A stretch of DNA of 64,000 bases from Embiotoca jacksoni (taxonomy: Eukaryota > Chordata > Actinopteri > Embiotocidae). The position numbers and the translations under genes are program-made. Of this stretch, positions 49,043 through 62,171 are shown one piece after another (position 1 is the stretch's first letter; every line of letters begins with the position of its first letter). The stretch covers positions 4,921,001 to 4,985,000 of the forward strand of contig JAKOON010000004.1 of NCBI GenBank assembly GCA_022577435.1. The letters run 5' to 3'. The notes under the pieces are model-generated. The model worked only from the letters and a program-made list of their open reading frames with translations, ran no database searches and had not been told where the DNA came from.

Positions 49043-51644
49043 GAGTTGTTCTCCGTTTGTCTCAAAGTAGACAAACGCAGTGTCACATACTCTCTCAGTT
49101 TGTTCTCTTTATACTACAGCTGAGTGGGAAGTGGAAATTATTCCAACTGATCACACTGAGCAAAGAAAACTTGATGTTTGCTCGGCACACAAACACCTAA
49201 GAGAGTGTGAACATTTACCTCTCAGGGCGATTTGAAGCCGTGTTCAGCTCAGGTTAGTCATCAGACCACTTGCTGCATCCTTTTTTTTGTCCTCTTTACA
49301 TTTCATATTTTCCTCATGCATAATTTTCCTGTTTTATTTTTCCTCTTCTGTCTGTGTTCTCCCCTCACCGAGCTGTGGTTCTTAGATGTGTGTAGTTGCC
49401 CTGCACAGGAGCTGAATCCATCCATGGCTGCCACCAACTCTTACATGTGGTTTTGTCCTGTCACACTTTAACTTTTTTATGCACATTTAACATGCTTTAT
49501 TCAAACACTGACAGAAACAATTGAACGTTTTTTGTTTCCTCTTTCAACTCGTTTCTTACCTGTCTGCTGAAATAACAATGCTTTGGTCTCCACTGATACC
49601 AAGAAGCTGATGAAAAATTAGAACAAGGAGAGTGTGGCACCTGACAGGACGAAAATAAACTCAGAACAAGCAGAAGTAAGATTGCTTTTACACTGAAAGA
49701 GATATCTCCACAGTTTAGAGCTGAAACAATGAGTCAGTTAATCGACTGACAGGAAATTAATCAGACTCTGTCTGTTAATCTTGTCAGTGCCAAAAAAAAC
49801 AACAACTTCTATCCGACTGCTGAACTGTGAACATGTACTGGTTTTCTGATGCCTCTAAATTGAATATCTTTGGTTTTGGACTGATGGTTGGACAAAACAA
49901 GCAATTTTCTGACCTCTCCTTAGATTCTTCAGAATGTTTTCCAACATCTTATTAACCAAAAGTATTCATCAGTTAAGACATTTTTTTTGCAGATTATTTG
50001 ATTAAAAACAGTCCTTAGTTGCAGCCCTATATGTGTGGAGCAGATCAAGAGGGTTTAGAAATGGGACATGTGGAGGTGAGAATCCAGCTCCAGCTGGGTT
50101 CATCTTTGTTTCTTCCTGTTAGTGTGAAAAAGGTGAAATCAAAGGGGACTGCAGATTGAAACATAACGATGAGAGCTTGTAAATGCTTCAGCGGAGCCAC
50201 ATTTCCTGTGCTGGCACACTTGGCACAGGTTTGGTTTCCTGCTCCCTCACTGTTTGCATCTAATTTTGGCAGGTGCAGCGTTAGCTATGAGCAACGCAGT
50301 GTGCTGTGGAGTATTACATTATCAGCTCCCTCTTCTATTCTGAGTTATGCCACAAGTACTTACCGTAGCTGTTGTAATAATACTTGTTGAGTCACGTAGA
50401 TTATTATTTAATTCTTTCCACATCTTCAGTCGGTCAATCTCACAGTTTGTTTTATCACACTATATTCTGATAACTAGAGACCAGATTACCACCATGTTTT
50501 GCAGATATATTTAGGGTTCCCCAAGGAGGTTCCCCATTTATATTTTTGTGTGTCTGACCGGTCAAAATGTTTTGTTCATGAACACGTAGTCTATCACAAG
50601 TTACCTTTATAAATAGTGGCCAAGCTTTAGTCCTTAGATGATGAACACCTTTGTTTTTGGTGTTCCTATGAACTCTTATCAACTATCTAATTATTCATAT
50701 ACAAATATATTAAAAAAAAAAAAAAAAAAAATATGCAGCTTGCTGTGAAATTTACACATACAAACTATGCTCCTCAGAGGAATAAATAATTTTTAATTTC
50801 AGTGATTATCTTGCTTTTCTTCACAGAATAAGCAACATAAATGTTTGTTTGTCCAGAACCTCGAGAGGTTTTACTTTTGGTTATTAGCACTGTTTACCAG
50901 CTACATCAATGATATACTGTATAAGGAAATATCTAAATCAATAAAATGCTTACTGTATTTTTAAATGTAGTTGAGTTAAAAAAAGATCTTTGTGAGAAAC
51001 TGGTTGTGAGATTAATTCTTGACGCCCTCCAATGACATGGGATTATGACGTTTTCTATTCTGTCTGCTGTACATTGTCTGCTGCTGTTTTATCTGCGTGA
51101 TCACACTGAGGCTTTTTCTTCTTCCCCTGTCTGTACCCGTGTGCTCATCGTGAGTCTGTCTAAAAGCAGAACTGTGAAAACACCAGGCAAGCAGCACAAA
51201 TAGCAGCAGGAGAGTGAAGATGGAGAGTCAGAGTTTCACATCCTGCAGCTGTGGGAAAAGTCTCACTTTTCTCCCTCAGAAATCTTTCCCACTGCTTATA
51301 TTAGCACGTTAACACGGGGAAAGAAATACTAATTTGAGCATGACAAACAACAAAACCTCTCTGTTCGTCTCAGAGTGAAGCATGATGGGAAACACTGTTT
51401 TAAACACCCATCTTATATCAGTTTTTCACTTAAACCTTGTGAAGAGAAGAGTGTCATGTGATACTGAGCAGGTGTGTGCTGAGCAGCTTTTATGACTAAT
51501 TACAAGCAGTATTTAAATTTGTCAGAGCTCAACTGTCATCTTGATGAAAGGATGACATCATCATCAAAGAATTGAAGCTGTCCAGTCTGTCTGATTCTAC
51601 GAGGGCGTGAGATCACCTGGTTGTTGTTTTCTTCTGTCTTTCAG

Positions 51645-51805
51645 GTTCATCACTGAGAAGCGTGTGACAGCTCGGATCAACACACAGGGAAGACAGTCGT
51701 ATCTCAAAAGAAGACGTGACGGACGAGTTTTGATTCCGTGTCTGCTCGACTTCGTTCTGCTCTTCAGGCCCTGTACTCTGAAATCCACCCCGACGTGAAC
51801 CCACC
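51645..51805 (+). other. inpp4a: 5' UTR part of the inpp4a start-codon exon
   Basis: The acceptor TCTTTCAG|GTTCATC at 51644-51645 suggests that this exon is spliced to an upstream non-coding exon. An in-frame TGA at 51779-51781 shows that the coding sequence cannot extend upstream here. The start context is CCCACCATG, a strong Kozak match. Confidence 0.7.
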
Positions 51806-54800
51806 ATGTCTGGGAAGGAGCGCAGCCCCCGCCATCGGCCGTGGTCGGTCTACCGAGCCAACACGTTTGATCTCTCGGCTGAGATGATGGGGCTGGCTCT
51901 CTCGGGTAACTAAGTAACTGCTACCATGGTAACCTGTTTACTTCACTGATGATAAATTGAGAGGTTTTTTTTAAAAGAGAACTTCTCATCCTCTTGTCTG
52001 CTACAGGCAACAGTCAGGATCCAGACGAGCCGGTGCTGGAGTTCAGCGTGGGTAAGTTCAGGAATCTCACAGATACACTGCAACATATTTTATCTTGTTT
52101 TATTTACACTAATAAGCCTAATGAGAGAGATGCTCATCAATAAATCCCATGAAAAGAGCGGAACTATAAATGAATAATTTCTCATAAAACTGGCTGAACA
52201 AGCAAGTATTATTTTGGCATCTAAAACCTAATATGAATTTTTTCTCTCCATTGTTGACCAAAAACTACTAAAAACACAAAGGCACTGTGTTGTAAAGTCC
52301 TCTGAACTGAACTACCTGTATGAAAGGGAATATACAAAAAAAAATATTGTTTGATTTGTCATTTCAACATATGCCATAAAGCTCACTCATGTACTGAATG
52401 TTTATTAGCCAACACAATTTCCTTTTCCCCATCTGTTTGAACACTGTTGTTTTTTTATGTTTTCATGGGTTTTGCTTACAGCAAGGAAAAAAAATAGTAT
52501 AACACACATCTCCTTTACAATTCCACTAATAAATATTTTACGAACAAGTCACCACCTAAAATAAGGTGCCGCTTGTTCAGAGTGACTCAGAGAATTGTCT
52601 GCCAACTCTGTACTTCCATTTAGCGCTACACAGCATCTGACCATCTTTTAGAGCTGCTCATTGTTTCGTGTTTACAGCCCACGTGTGGTTCCACCTCACT
52701 GGTCTCGTTTGCCTCTTTTTCGCCTCAAGGGGGATGTGTTCAGTGATAAGCTCTGATAAATCAGCTGTATGCTCCCTGCCCAGTTTTTAGTTAAAAAAAA
52801 GTTTTAGTTAATGGTCACAGAGGAGCGTTTTGCAGCTAAAGAGCCAGATATTTCCCTCAGGAGTTGAGTAAATATTATACCTTGTGGCTAGAAACATGAC
52901 TTCAAATTAATTATAATGTTTGCCGTGTTTGCTGACTGTGTAAATAATCTGTTTGCATCACATTTTCAGTTGTTGATCCTATAAGATCATGATTTTTTTT
53001 AATCATATTTTTACAGCTTGTTCCACTACCTTCAACTGGTCACAATTGGGTAATTTCTGCTTTAAAAGAGGATGCACTGGCAATGGCTCTGTGTTTTTGT
53101 TCTTTCTTACCTGGTGTGTCTGGTTAGCGATTGACTAGTCACTCTGGGAAAACCATACTGTTATCCATTGTACCACTATAACCACATTACTTATAGGAGC
53201 AGTGTGTAGGATTTAGTGGCATCTATTGGTGAGGCTGCAGATTGAGCTGGACCCCCACACCTCCCTCCAGCGTATTGGAGAACCTACAGTGGCCGTGAAA
53301 GTCGTGAAAAGCTTGAGTTTGTCTCTAAAAGGCAGTGTTTGGTATTTGGTTTGTCCTTCCTGGGCTACCGTAGAAACATGGAGGGCTTTGTGGAAGAGGA
53401 CCTACTCCCTGTGCAGATATGAAAGGTTCATTCTAAATTACTTAAAACACAGTGATTCTTAGTTTCAGCTGATTATACACTAATGTAAACATAATAATGA
53501 ATGTCATATTGCATATCTGTTATAGATCCCCCTAAATCCTGCTCTGGTTTATCAAATACTGACGACTTGGACACGCTGTATTACATTCCTCCCATCGCAG
53601 AGGATTGATGACCATCCCACTGTTAAATCCTACAGTTAGTAATCTCCTATGTTTATATGTTGCCACAGCCTGCAGTGAGCTGGTTACTCCCACTCAGGAC
53701 CGTAAGCCAACCAGCTTTGTTGCCGTCAGCTGCACCACTCCGCCGCAGGCCTTCTGGACCAAACACGCTCAAAGTGAAATCATAGAGGTAGACTATTGCT
53801 CGCTCGGCTTTTGCTTCCCCCCTGCTGCTGTAATCTTCTCAAACCCTCTCACCTCTCCCTCCGTCCACAGGGCACCAGTAACCCGATCTTCCTGAGCAGT
53901 ATAGCGTTCTTTCAGGACTCTCTGATCACTCAGCAGACTCAGGTCAAGCTTTCTGTCTATGATGTAAAGGACCGCTCACAGGGCACGGTAAGCCCCCAAC
54001 CTCAGACAAAATCACCATACTCATCTGTCTTTAAATGTCCTGTTAAAGATCCTTCATAGTCTCCTCTAATCTAAAATCCTCTAAGTCCTGTGGGTGTGTG
54101 TGTTTCTATGTGACAGATGTACATGCTCGGTTCGTCCATGTTTTCTGTGAAGGAGCTGCTGCAGGACAAACACCACAGGCTGCACCTGACTCTCAGGTAA
54201 CACTACATAACACACTGGAGCTTTTTCATTTGTCAGCAGCAAAATCATACAAATTGCACGCCAGATCTGGGCTCAGGGAGGTTTACCTGACTTGATGTCG
54301 CTGTGTGTCAGGTCATCGGAGAATGAGCGCGTTGGCAACATCACAGTCATCGCCTGGCAAATCGAGGAGAAGCGGGAGCAGAGGGCTCCTGTTGCAAGAT
54401 TACAGAGGGGAGACACTGTCAATGGAAGGGTGAGTAATCAAGAAATATCTATAAACGATACTTTATGATGCTTTTAAAAGATTAGTTAGTCGATTTCAAT
54501 AATCAGCGACTATTTTGATGACTGATATGCATCATTAAAGTCATTTTTCAAACAAAAGCCACCATGTATTGGGACCATGCTACACGGTGACACTACACTC
54601 AAAATAGAATAAATTAGAATTGAATAGATAGGATGAATGAGAAGTTTGGAAATGTGAAGGTCAGACATATTTCTCTATGCAAACCTTATTATTGGGTTGT
54701 GTTTGTGTCAGATGGTTCTCCCTGTGGATGAAAGCCTGACTGAATCGATGGGCATCAAGTCCAAGTCCTCATCTTTATGTAAAGATCCACTGCTCAAGGC

Positions 54801-55986
54801 TGGTGAGTGGGTTTTTTAAATTAACTAAATGTTACAGTAACCTACTGTAATGACTGTGAGCTGCTAAGAGAGTTTGTGAAACAGGTGACATCGGGATTGC
54901 TGGCTGCGTCACAGTGATTCATGTCTGTGAATGAAACTGTCTGTTTCAGTGTTTGGAGGCGTCATGTCGCGTACGTACCGCTTCCCCACTACGGATGGCA
55001 ACCACCTGCGGATCCTGGAGCAGATGGCAGAGAGCATGCTGTCCCTGCACATTCCTCGACAGTTTGTCAAACTGCTGCTGGAGGAGGATGCTGTCAGGTA
55101 CCATCTGAAATTGGTTTTTTTTTTATTTATTAAGCAGAGCTTCAACATCTGCACATAGGAGCAGCAATTTTGTGGGCTCATGACCATTTAAAAGTGACGT
55201 GTAATAGTTGATAAGGCTGTTGAGTTTATATCTGGTCCCATTTGACCTCAACCCCAATTTGAACTCGGTCTGGACTTGATCTTTTAACTTTTCTAGACTG
55301 GCCTTAGATTTGACGACTATCTTTGCCGCATCACAAGCTACAAATGTGTGATTCGGGAGTAGTTTCACCAAACAATGTCCCCCTTTTAAGATTGTTTCAT
55401 TTAAGTAGCATTTAGCTGCCTGAAGAAATAAAACAACGGTATTTTTTTTTAAAAATAGCCAAGATAAAAAAAAAAAAAAAATGAACTCACTAATAAACAC
55501 AATTTTCTTAGCAGATTGTTTTCTTATAGCCTATGTTCTAAATATCATAACACTTCAGATTTATATTGAAACCTCTTGAATGAGAGGTCCTAAGCTCCAG
55601 GCTGGGGACCACTATAGTGGGCGGACTTAAGTTTAAACCGTATAGTGCACTCAGTAAATCATGAACATTTTATATTAGTGATGATATCCAAAGAGAAAGC
55701 ATTTTCATGTCTCCTTGGGGACATTAAACTGAAACTCATTTATGTTTTGTTACCCGAAAACTGTGTTATTCTTTAATGTGCTCTATTATGACATCACCAT
55801 ATGTCAAAGCAACAATATCATCATCATTACGACTCTCACTGCTTCATTAATGGGTGCTTTTAATGTCTGTAATTTGAGGAGTTGTAACCACTAAACTGTT
55901 TTATTCACTGCGAAGTCTATAAATGAAAGAGCTGTACAAGATGCACGCTGTGAGATCATCAGTGCCTCAGCTGGGAGCCCTGACTG

Positions 55987-56049
<63 letters not shown>

Positions 56050-56770
56050 ATGCAGGGTGTGTGAGTTGGAAGAACTGGGCGAGCTGTCCCCGTGTTGGGA
56101 GAACCTCAGGAGGCAGATCATCACTCAGTACCAGACCATCATCCTCACATACCAGGAGACCATAAGTGACCTGCACGAATACAAAGGTTAGACAGATTCT
56201 GCTGTTTGACTTTAGTCTGAAATCTGAAGACAGGCTGGTTAACATTTCAAATAGTGATCATTTGGAGGTGAATAGCAGAATTTATTGAAGTAAGGATAGT
56301 TTCAATAATAAATCCCGTTCTTTGTTTCTGCATCCTCCCAGGTCCTTCATTTAAGTCCAGCACCTTGAAAGCTGAGAGGAAGTTGGAGTTCATTCCCACA
56401 AACCTGCATATCCAGAGGATGAGAGTACAGGGGGAGTCTGGTTATGGTAAATATCCTCACACGTGTGTTTACTGCATGCCTCTAACTCTACTTATTACTT
56501 ATCAAGTATTTTTTTTCTACTCTCTTCGTTCCCCGTCGTTCTATCAGACCGGACGTACGATGTCGTGACTATGGGCGCTCCAGCAGCACATCATCAAGGC
56601 TTTAAAGGCTGCGGCCTCCGAAAACTGCTGCACAAGCTCGAAGAAGCCAGAAAACAGTGAGTCATTTGAAGCACAACTTCACGGTGCTACGTGTTATGTT
56701 GCACGTTTCATAATCCATCGGATTTTCTCTCTTTTTTGTTTGTGCCTTAAACAGCACTCATGAAGAGGAG

Positions 56771-56830
<60 letters not shown>

Positions 56831-57176
56831 TATTACACGTTGTTTGTAGAGAATTTTTGTAATTTCAAGTGTGAAACCACATTTTGTTCCTTTGTTTATT
56901 TATCTTTCGCTCTCACATTGGTTCACACCTGAAGCTCTGCTGGCTCCGGCTCTAAAGCGATGGCATACCAGCCTCAGGATGTCGTGAAAGCAAAGGAGCT
57001 GATTGGTCAAATTAACACTCTGAAGACACAAGTGTGTTACTACACTGAACGTCTGTCCCGAGCTGCCAAGGACCGCTCGGCCAACGCTCTGGAGAGAACT
57101 CTGGCCATCCTAACGGAGAAGGTAAGACAGAGCCCAGAGGAACTGGACGGATCTTTAATGTGTGCGTTATAGTCCT

Positions 57177-57212
<36 letters not shown>

Positions 57213-60200
57213 GATTGTTAATGAGCATTTAAGCGCATTTTATGACAAAGATCGCCAAAGCTGGAAACATTATGTTTTTTAGTTGTCCGTCCCTCCGTAT
57301 GTACGTCTCGCTCTCATCAACACGATACCTCAAGATCGTTTTTATTGAATGTCTTCAATTTTGGCAGAAATTTTCACTTGAACTCAATAATGGACTGATT
57401 AAGCTTTGGTTGTGAGAAGTCAAAGGTCAGTGACACAATCATGTGTGAGTAACGTACCCCGTTGTCCTCCTCCCCTCCTGCAGACTCGTCAGTTGGTGAC
57501 CGTGTGCGACTCCAAGCTGCTGTCCGCAGCCATCGTTGCCCTGGCAGCCGCCCGTCCAGACTCCTCTCAGCAAGGCACGCCGTCCCCGTCCTCCTCCTCC
57601 CTCTCACCTTCCTCTTGCTCTCCGTCCCGCTCGCCCTCTCGTCACCCCACCTCCCCGTCTCGCGCTGCCTCCTCGCCGTCTCGCCACGCACTTCCTGTTG
57701 AGGGCGGCGAATGGAGTAAAAACAAGCGCACCTCCTTTCAGGCAGATTTGCATGAGGAGGAGTGGGTAAGAGAAGAGTCCATCTGCCTCTTTCTGATCAA
57801 GTGTTTTGTTGTTGTTGGTTTTTTTTACATTGTTTTCATTTTCAATGTGTGTTTGTGTGCAGGAGAAGGTTTGGCTAAATGTTGATAAAAGCCTGGAGTG
57901 TGTGATTCAGAGAGCAGACAGGCTGCTGCACCGAGACAAGATACAGAGCGACAGCAGCTCGGAGGACGTCTTCCTGCTCGCCGACGAGGAGCCAAGTAAC
58001 ACGAAGAAAGGTAAAGGTGTACGAAGTACGAATGTACGAAGAGTGGAAAGTTAATAGGACTGTGTCACTGTCATGAGGTATCCATAGTAACCAAGAAGCT
58101 TTCAGGGTACATCCTGGACGATTTCCCATCATCATGTCGTTCTCTATTATCTCCATCCTGAAATCATCAACCATCATCATCATCGTCATCGTCATCGACT
58201 TCCCTTCCTGTCGATCACAGTTGTAGGTTCATCACTGCATTGACTGCTTCAGTGTTTATGATGTAAAAATACTGGTAATAATGTTGAGTTACAGGTAAAA
58301 GTCTTAATCTAAACCTCCTTTCCTCTCTCACCTGCAGAAAGCAGCCCAGATGTTGAAAAGTTGTCTCCAGGTGAGAGAATAATATTTCCTTTCAGTATGA
58401 GCATGAAGAAGTATCGAATCCATAAAATTCTAACACAATACAAGGTATTCAATACGGACGGTTATTATCAAAGAGGAGCTCGATTTCATGGTAGGACCTG
58501 CAGTTGACACACATCTGGCGTGGACACACACAGCAACCGACACACAGCTGTGCAGCGTGTGATAAGTAACGCACACGCTATCAGGCAGTGTGCACCCAGG
58601 CCTAAAGTATGCAGCACACCTCTTCCCAATTTCACTCTCAGTGAATCTGTCATCAACCCTGCACTCTTTTGAATACAGCCGTAACTATGGAAATATTTGG
58701 ATTCATTACACCTGGCTTGACCTACCCCACACCTTCTCAGCTATGCGAGATGAACATCAAGACAGGATACACCAACCAGGCTACGTCAAGCCTCGCTTTA
58801 CTCCAAGTTATCCTGAATTTCTTAATTCTGCTTTTGAGAAAAAAAAGCCACGAGAGCTAATTCCAAAAAGACAGAATTTCAATCATGAACTCACAAACGA
58901 GCACCGAACAGAATCTGAAGACGACGTCACATAAACAGAATGAGTCGACAGGAAAGCAAAATTTGCAGAAAAGCTGAATGACCAAATTGCAAAAAATCAC
59001 AGACAGAACATGGGGGGTGAATTGGACACAAGACCTGACAGACAAAAACTTGAAGGAGGGACAACCTGGGAGTGGAGACAGGGAGAATGAATACTGAGTG
59101 GGGTGAAGTGAGTACACCTGCAGCTGATTAGTGAAAAGAGAGGAGGTGAGGTGGGCGTGTCAGACAGGTGACCAAGGCAGGGAGAGAGAGACAGAGAGAG
59201 AGAGACTGAGGACCTCTAGTGGGAGCAGGAAGGGATACAGGCGACCAGAGGTAGGCAGAGGGAGAAACGTCAAGAACAAACCAAGCAAAAGGTAAAGCAG
59301 ACATACCAAACCTGTGACAATATCAAGAAAGCAAAAGTAAAGTATTTTGAAACGATTTCTGATGGGAGTCTCACCTCATATGTCTGCAGGTGAGTGGAAC
59401 GACGCTCTGTATCCTCTCCTCACCACACTGACAGACTGTGTGTCTCTGATGAGCGACAAAGCCAAGAAATCCATGGTGTTTCTGCTGATGCAGGACAGCG
59501 CCCCCACCATCGCCATGAGCCTCACGCTGCAGTACCGCCGCGATGTCGTCTTCTGCCAGACGGTCTGTCAGCTCCTGCTTCGACTTAAACACACATTAAA
59601 TGGCTGCTTAAACATTAAATTAAACACACATCTACTTAAACTACATACATTTTATGTAGCTCTGGAGGTGCCGATGACGTGAAAAAAAGACTTAACAACT
59701 CTGCTGTTTACAGCTGACGGCTCTGATCTGCGGCTTCGTTATCAAGCTGAGAAACTCTCTGTGTGACTCAGGCTTCCTCAGGCAGCTGCACACCATCGGC
59801 TTACTGGTGCAGTATGAAGGCCTGCTCAGCACATATGGTACGTTTGTGTGAGAAACTGACTGTGAAAGCTTGTTTAGAAATGCATAATTACACAATTTTG
59901 GTGCTTATATTTTAAATCCAAATCTGCATTAAATTTCACATAAATTTCAGTTGTCATTATTGACATTTTGTCTGACGATATTGTATTTTAGAGGGATTAA
60001 ATATAATTTTTTTTGACCATATTTAATAATTAAAACAAAATGTATATGTTTCATATTACTGGAGAGCCACCCATACAAAAAAAATAAATCTAAAATCACT
60101 GAATTTCTAAGTTAATATGAACATGTGTACCAAGCTCTTGCTGTTATCTACAAGGTTTGGTCTTTTATGTCAAATGGACCAAGATTCAGACAGTTATAGA

Positions 60201-62171
60201 AACAGAACAGCAGGAACTAAAACAGGTTGGATAAGATGTGTAAGACGAGTGTAGATTAGACAGGACTTAACCTTTCATCAAGTATCACTGAAATTAGTTT
60301 GAAATGAGTTTTTGATATTGCTCAATTTCATAAACCAACCATAATCTTTATGGAGTTGATGATATCACTGTTATTTGTCATTTCTCTGCCTTGAAACTCT
60401 GTGTTGACTTCCTGTTTCTTAAAGCGGAGGAGTTGGCCATGTTGGAGGACATGAGCGTCGGAGTGATGGACCTGAGAAATGTCACCTTTAAAGTCACACA
60501 GGCGACTTCGGGCTTCAGCCCGGACATGCTGCCGGTGATCACAGGAAACAGGAACGGCTTTAACGTCAGGGTCCCGATGCCGGGAGCCATGTTTGACACG
60601 CTGCCACGAGAGATCCAGAACGGGATGCTGCTGCGAGTGCAGCCTGTCCTGTTCAACGTGGGGATCAACGAACAGCAGACGCTGGCTGAGAAGTGAGTCA
60701 CAGAGGCCACGCGACGGGAAAGATGAAGGGCTTCAGGGTAGAAAATGGAGAGGAGGCTGGTTAGATACCCGTTGCAGGCAATAGAACAATTATAATATAT
60801 TATTGTACTACTGACACCCTCATGTTATAAAGAGATTTAAAAAAACAAACTCAAAACCTACAAATTGTATTTGGTGTATTTTAGACGAGAGTTAGATATT
60901 CTAAATGTTACGTATATAATGTTTTGGATTTTGCTTTGTTCCCCCAAAACACAAACAAATGCATCAACAAAACTATGTACCTACTCCTGAGGTTTACACA
61001 GAAAAAAGAAAAAAATTGAAAATCTATTTAATTCCGGCACAAACATGCAGATAAAAGGTTGAAGGCAGCAGCAAATTTGACATTGAAATCAGGAAAATTG
61101 ATGGAAGTCATAATAGTATGTTGCATCTACTTAGCCATGAAGGTTTACTGTAATTAAAGTTTTATTTATTATTTATGTGTTGTTCTGCATGGATTTTTAC
61201 TTTAGAAGGAGGAAAAATAAGAAACTGGTTGAAAAACATTAGAAAAATGTTTGCTCGGTAACCTTGATAGTACATTAAACTTGTTGTACAGAAGAAGTTA
61301 CAATTATTATTGTGAAAATGAACCCTTCTTTAGTTCAGAGCAGCAGGACAGTAACACACCACGTGTGATATACATGAAAGTTACAAGGTTTCATACGTGT
61401 CCAGGTTCGGAGACACGTCACTCCAAGATGTCATCAACATGGAGAGCGTGACTCGCCTCAGCTCGTACTACGACCAGTTCAAAGAAGTCCTTCCTGAAGA
61501 CTGTGAGTGACACACATACACTGAATCTGATCCTTCTTTGTTCTTATTTTCCACCGTCCTCATCATTCCTCCTCTGTGGTGTCCTCAGGCCTCCCTCGCT
61601 CCCGCAGCACCATCAGCCTGCCCGACCTGCTCAAACTGCTAAACCAGAATATCAACGCCAAGAAGAGCAAGAATGTGGAGATCCTGTGGCAGGCAGCCGA
61701 GGTAGCTTTTCCTCAACATGTCTTCTTCATTAGGCCCCCAAAAACATTGAAAAAGCTCTGTCTTATACCGCTAATCTCTTTCTCCAAATCCTAAAGGCAT
61801 GTCGCCGCCTCAACGGAGTGCGTTTCACCAGCTGTAAGAGCGCCAAGGACCGCACAGCCATGTCTCTGACCCTGGAGCAGTGTCAGGTCCTGCAGCAGGA
61901 GCACGCTCTGGCCCCACAGGTCTTCTACCAGGCCTTGGACTGTATGCGCAGGTCAGTCACAGCTCCAAAAGCTCTTTAGAAAAAATAATATAGTGGTCAA
62001 AATAAAACAAAAAATCTCTTCTGTGTGTGTGTCCACAGTGAGGGCTGCAGGAGAGAGAACACCATGAAGAACGTGGGATGTCGTAAATACGCCTTTAACG
62101 CTCTGCAGCTCAAAGCCTTCCCCAAACAGTATCGCCCTCCGGAGGGGACGTACGGGAAAGTCGAGACCTAA
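51806..62171 (+). CDS. inpp4a: Inositol polyphosphate 4-phosphatase type I A
   Basis: Twenty-three coding exons: 51806-51905, 52007-52051, 53669-53787, 53871-53987, 54117-54196, 54312-54429, 54712-54802, 54950-55097, 56056-56186, 56342-56446, 56548-56656, 56755-56772, 56935-57121, 57484-57765, 57863-58010, 58338-58370, 59390-59562, 59714-59837, 60425-60692, 61405-61502, 61589-61701, 61797-61951 and 62039-62171. All phases agree, giving 964 aa, close to mammalian INPP4A. The enzyme removes the 4-phosphate of PI(3,4)P2 to yield PI3P on endosomal and plasma membranes, damping PI3K-Akt signalling. A C2 domain occupies roughly residues 30-170. A long middle region follows, with YRFPTTDGNHLRILEQMAE and AKDRSANALERT. 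The catalytic CX5R motif is CKSAKDR at 882-888, and the C-terminus ends PPEGTYGKVET. Sequence details such as FWTKHAQSEIIEGTSNPIF favour INPP4A over INPP4B. Exon 14 carries a Ser/Pro/Arg-rich segment and exon 12 is a micro-exon. Confidence 0.96.
53195..53546 (+). mobile_element. MITE-like element, copy 2, in inpp4a intron 2
   Basis: Begins AGGAGCAGTGTGTAGGATTT and ends with the approximate reverse complement CTAAATCCTGCTC. It has no transposase. The internal sequence CTACCGTAGAAACATGG and GACCTACTCCCTGTGCAG is shared with the copy at 14443-14762 in reverse orientation. The right inverted repeat is more damaged than the left. Confidence 0.65.
55991..56048. repeat. inpp4a: (TG)n microsatellite abutting the inpp4a exon 9 acceptor
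   Basis: About 58 bp of TG ending only 7 bp before the acceptor CATGCAG|G of exon 9 (56056). It occupies the place where a polypyrimidine tract normally lies. Confidence 0.97.
56755..56772 (+). other. inpp4a: inpp4a 18-nt micro-exon (exon 12)
   Basis: The acceptor AAACAG|CACTCATG and donor GAGAG|GTGTGT delimit 18 nt that encode THEEE plus split codons. Exon 11 ends in phase 2 and exon 13 begins with one base, so the protein stays in frame with or without this exon (H-THEEES-SAG or H-SAG). Mammalian INPP4A has an extra acidic and Cys-containing stretch at this position, which supports inclusion. The donor is the first unit of a GT microsatellite. Confidence 0.6.
56773..56829. repeat. inpp4a: (GT)n microsatellite forming the inpp4a exon 12 donor
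   Basis: About 57 bp of GT directly follow the 18-nt micro-exon, so the 5' splice site is GTGTGT and many equivalent GT dinucleotides follow it. Confidence 0.95.
57178..57208. repeat. Poly(T) tract in inpp4a intron 13
   Basis: About 31 consecutive T residues, possibly the tail of a minus-strand retroposon whose body is not recognisable. Similar T runs occur at 16508-16535 and 30191-30217. Confidence 0.85.

Larger units (their letters stand above)
43931..51805. other. Divergent intergenic region between slc9a2 and inpp4a
   Basis: The gap between two head-to-head genes. In order it holds the slc9a2 5' flank, a GT/GC tract (44295-44360), a retroposon-type tail (44529-44592), a possible promoter or first exon (45041-45226), a Tc1-like transposon (46107-47728), an inverted pair of GT and CA microsatellites (48785-49038), AT-rich sequence, and the inpp4a 5' UTR exon. 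I recognised no additional protein-coding gene. Confidence 0.6.

Noticed and set aside
57406..57885. 159-codon ORF across inpp4a exon 14
   Set aside because: It is exon 14 extended into both introns, not a separate gene.
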